A stretch of DNA of 64,000 nucleotides from JANXQG01 sp963780045 (lineage in GTDB: Bacteria > Planctomycetota > Planctomycetia > Pirellulales > Thermoguttaceae), in contig CAVZZZ010000005.1 in NCBI GenBank assembly GCA_963780045.1, forward strand, positions 1,240,001 to 1,304,000, read 5' to 3'. The notes beneath the pieces are model-generated. The model was not told the origin of the DNA. It saw only the letters and a program-made list of their open reading frames with translations, and ran no database searches. Below, piece after piece: positions 62,711 through 64,000 of this stretch (within the stretch, counting starts at the first letter, position 1; each line of letters starts with the position of its first letter). The position numbers and the translations under genes are program-made.

Positions 62711-63225
62711 ATGGAGGAGAAATGCCTCGAAACATGCCCCGTCACAGATAAGGCCCAGCAGGATGCGGTCATCGACGCCGCCATCAAAGCGGCATATCTC
62801 GATCCAAACTCTCCGACCTCCCTACGAGCTATCGCTGAACTGTTGCCGGGCTGGATAAAGGCCGATCATAAACGGGTGGGAAGGCGGCTGGAGAGGCTAG
62901 CGGCAACTGGGGCACTGCCCCAGTTGGAAAGGACCATGGGCCGGGATGGAAAGCAACGGCGCTTTCGTCGCATGTATCCTGTCGCCATTCCCGATGATTT
63001 CGTCCCGCAGGTCAAAGTGATTGCTGGCGATGCCCTGACCGAACTCCGGCGGCTACCCTATTGCTCGACTCACTGCTGCATTACTTCGCCAGCCTATTAC
63101 TTGCAGGACGACTACAACGACGATCGCCAAATTGGCAGGAAGAGACTCCCGACGAATACATCGAGCGGCTCGTCCAGGTGTTCTCCGAGGTCCGTCGTGT
63201 CCTTAAACGCCATGGTACTGTCTGG
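62711..63225 (+). pseudogene. Truncated site-specific DNA methyltransferase fragment
   Basis: The frame opens with helical DNA-binding-like sequence (TDKAQQDAVIDAAIKAAYLD, LRAIAELLPGWIKADHKRVG, RRLERLAATGALPQ), then PQVKVIAGDALTELRRLPYC and CCITSPAYYLQDDYNDDRQI, the SPxY catalytic motif of SPPY-type N4-cytosine or N6-adenine methyltransferases. A frame change near 63130 continues WQEETPDEYIERLVQVFSEV, RRVLKRHGTVW, after which homology stops abruptly near 63222 at the point where GTVW-NLGDSY should continue. Two thirds of the enzyme are missing. It is followed directly by a nuclease fragment. Confidence 0.7.
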
Positions 63226-63808
63226 AAGACTTCGCTATATCAAGATGGCTCTGGGATTCCATCCGCTCGCGGTTGCCAAGCAAGACTGCGAGTTGGACCA
63301 GTTCCTACGATTGATGCCGGAAGTCACTCATGTCGGTGAGATTGGTCTTGATTTCTTACGGGAGGGACTTGGTAGTAAGAATCAGCAGTTGGCGGCATTC
63401 CGTGCAATCATCAAGGCAGTCTCGGGAATTCGCAAGTTCGTTTCCCTGCACTCTCGCGGGGCCGAAGAGACGGTCCTCGCTATTCTGGACGAGTTCCAAG
63501 TTAAAATGGCCGTGTTTCACTGGTACAGCGGGCCATTGACGGTCCTGGATCGTGCGATTGAAGCCGGTTTCTACTTTTCGGTCAACCCTGCGATGATTCG
63601 ATCTGAGAAGGGCCAACGGATTCTTACGCGGATACCGCGTGATCGAGTGCTGACGGAAACCGATGGACCGTATGTGAGGGTGGGCTCTCGCCCAGCCGAA
63701 CCGCGTGATGTTGCGGAGGTTATAAAGTTTCTAGCTACGGTATGGGGAGATTCGGTCGAAGATGCCTCGGCCCGTGTATTGGACAACTACCGACAGATAG
63801 TTCCATAG
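63226..63808 (+). pseudogene. C-terminal part of a TatD-family nuclease, QatD-like
   Basis: From about RYIKMALGFHPLAVAK the chain matches TatD DNases from the second third on: HVGEIGLDFLREGLGSKNQQ, FVSLHSRGAEETVLAILDEF, AVFHWYSGPLTVLDRAIEAG, YFSVNPAMIRSEKGQRILTR and RVLTETDGPYVRVGSR. Metal ligands Glu (GEIGLD), His (LHSR, FHW) and Asp (TETDGP) are present, but the N-terminal HxH is missing. The spacing and the HW(F/Y)SG, FSV.PAM motifs are like QatD, the nuclease of the Qat antiphage system (family resemblance by memory). It is fused in-frame to the upstream methyltransferase frame, evidently by deletion, so a chimeric protein could be translated. Confidence 0.65.
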
Positions 63809-63824
63809 GCGAAAGCAAAGCTCC

Positions 63825-64000
63825 GTGATCGCACCTTCCATCTCCCCCGACCTGAAAGCCAAGATTCCTACCGTCGTCATCGGCTGGATCACGGCCAACG
63901 TCCGCAATTCCCAGCACGACGAAGCCCTTTGGCAGGAGATCGAGGCTGTCATAACCCATTTCCGGGGAATGACAATGGAAGATTCCAGAAAGTTCCCGCC
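63825..64000 (+). CDS. B3/B4 tRNA-binding domain protein, 5' part
   Basis: Partial; 58 residues to the window edge. From GTG at 63825: APSISPDLKAKIPTVVIGWI, TANVRNSQHDEALWQEIEAV, ITHFRGMTMEDSRKFP. This is the start of a B3/B4-domain protein (the editing-like domain of the phenylalanyl-tRNA synthetase beta subunit found as a stand-alone protein). It may hydrolyse mischarged tRNA; the proof would be in the missing part. The start codon is the first plausible one. Confidence 0.7.
   Translation, partial: MIAPSISPDLKAKIPTVVIGWITANVRNSQHDEALWQEIEAVITHFRGMTMEDSRKFP

Overview
The window reads as a chromosomal segment of a high-GC planctomycete (Planctomycetota, Pirellulales-like). This is inference from content: an LEPR-type N-terminal motif on a secreted protein (6123..8033), many small secreted proteins of planctomycete type, a planctomycete-style set of multiheme cytochromes, glycoside hydrolases (GH95, GH116), Gfo/Idh/MocA and DUF1570-like proteins, and many short palindromic repeats lying inside genes. 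No rRNA or CRISPR array was found. One tRNA (His, GTG anticodon) is present.

Left part (1-25.9 kb), respiration. A minus-strand pair encodes a ten-heme cytochrome with a C-terminal LVIVD-type propeller and a beta-barrel outer-membrane protein. Going right, a secreted double GlcG/HbpS-type protein leads into a tight plus-strand cluster (8.5-20.3 kb): a membrane b-type cytochrome, a membrane-anchored decaheme cytochrome c, a NuoE-NuoF fusion, an unusual NuoG-like protein with two cyclic-nucleotide-binding domains and a multi-cluster ferredoxin tail, two pentaheme cytochromes, and an FHA-GAF-class III nucleotidyl cyclase. Convergent to it lie nrfHA (nitrite ammonification), an ankyrin protein, a DUF4202 gene and a divergent nitrate/nitrite transporter. 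My main hypothesis is an NADH-driven electron-transfer complex controlled by a cyclic nucleotide made by the neighbouring cyclase and linked to nitrite reduction.

Middle (25.9-45 kb). A type II restriction-modification pair sits next to a remnant of a type ISP restriction enzyme. Then come an eight-heme/HEAT/TPR lipoprotein, a double-thioredoxin protein with an FmdB zinc ribbon, a GH95 fucosidase, a RAYT transposase with REP-like repeats and an in-frame stop, a Gfo/Idh/MocA oxidoreductase, a class V aminotransferase and a fatty-acid desaturase.

Right part (45-64 kb). A CheY-like regulator, leuS, a MerR-TPR protein, a repeat-rich secreted protein, glgX, GH116, an MFS exporter, a metal-dependent hydrolase, a DUF1570-like protein, a creatininase-like protein and tRNA-His. 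After the tRNA comes a decayed mosaic of a DNA methyltransferase and a TatD/QatD-like nuclease, then the start of a B3/B4-domain protein.

Caution: about sixteen single-base frame breaks interrupt otherwise intact genes, including essential leuS. This looks like residual sequencing indels more than mass gene decay. Frameshifted genes are therefore given as single features with the break position stated.
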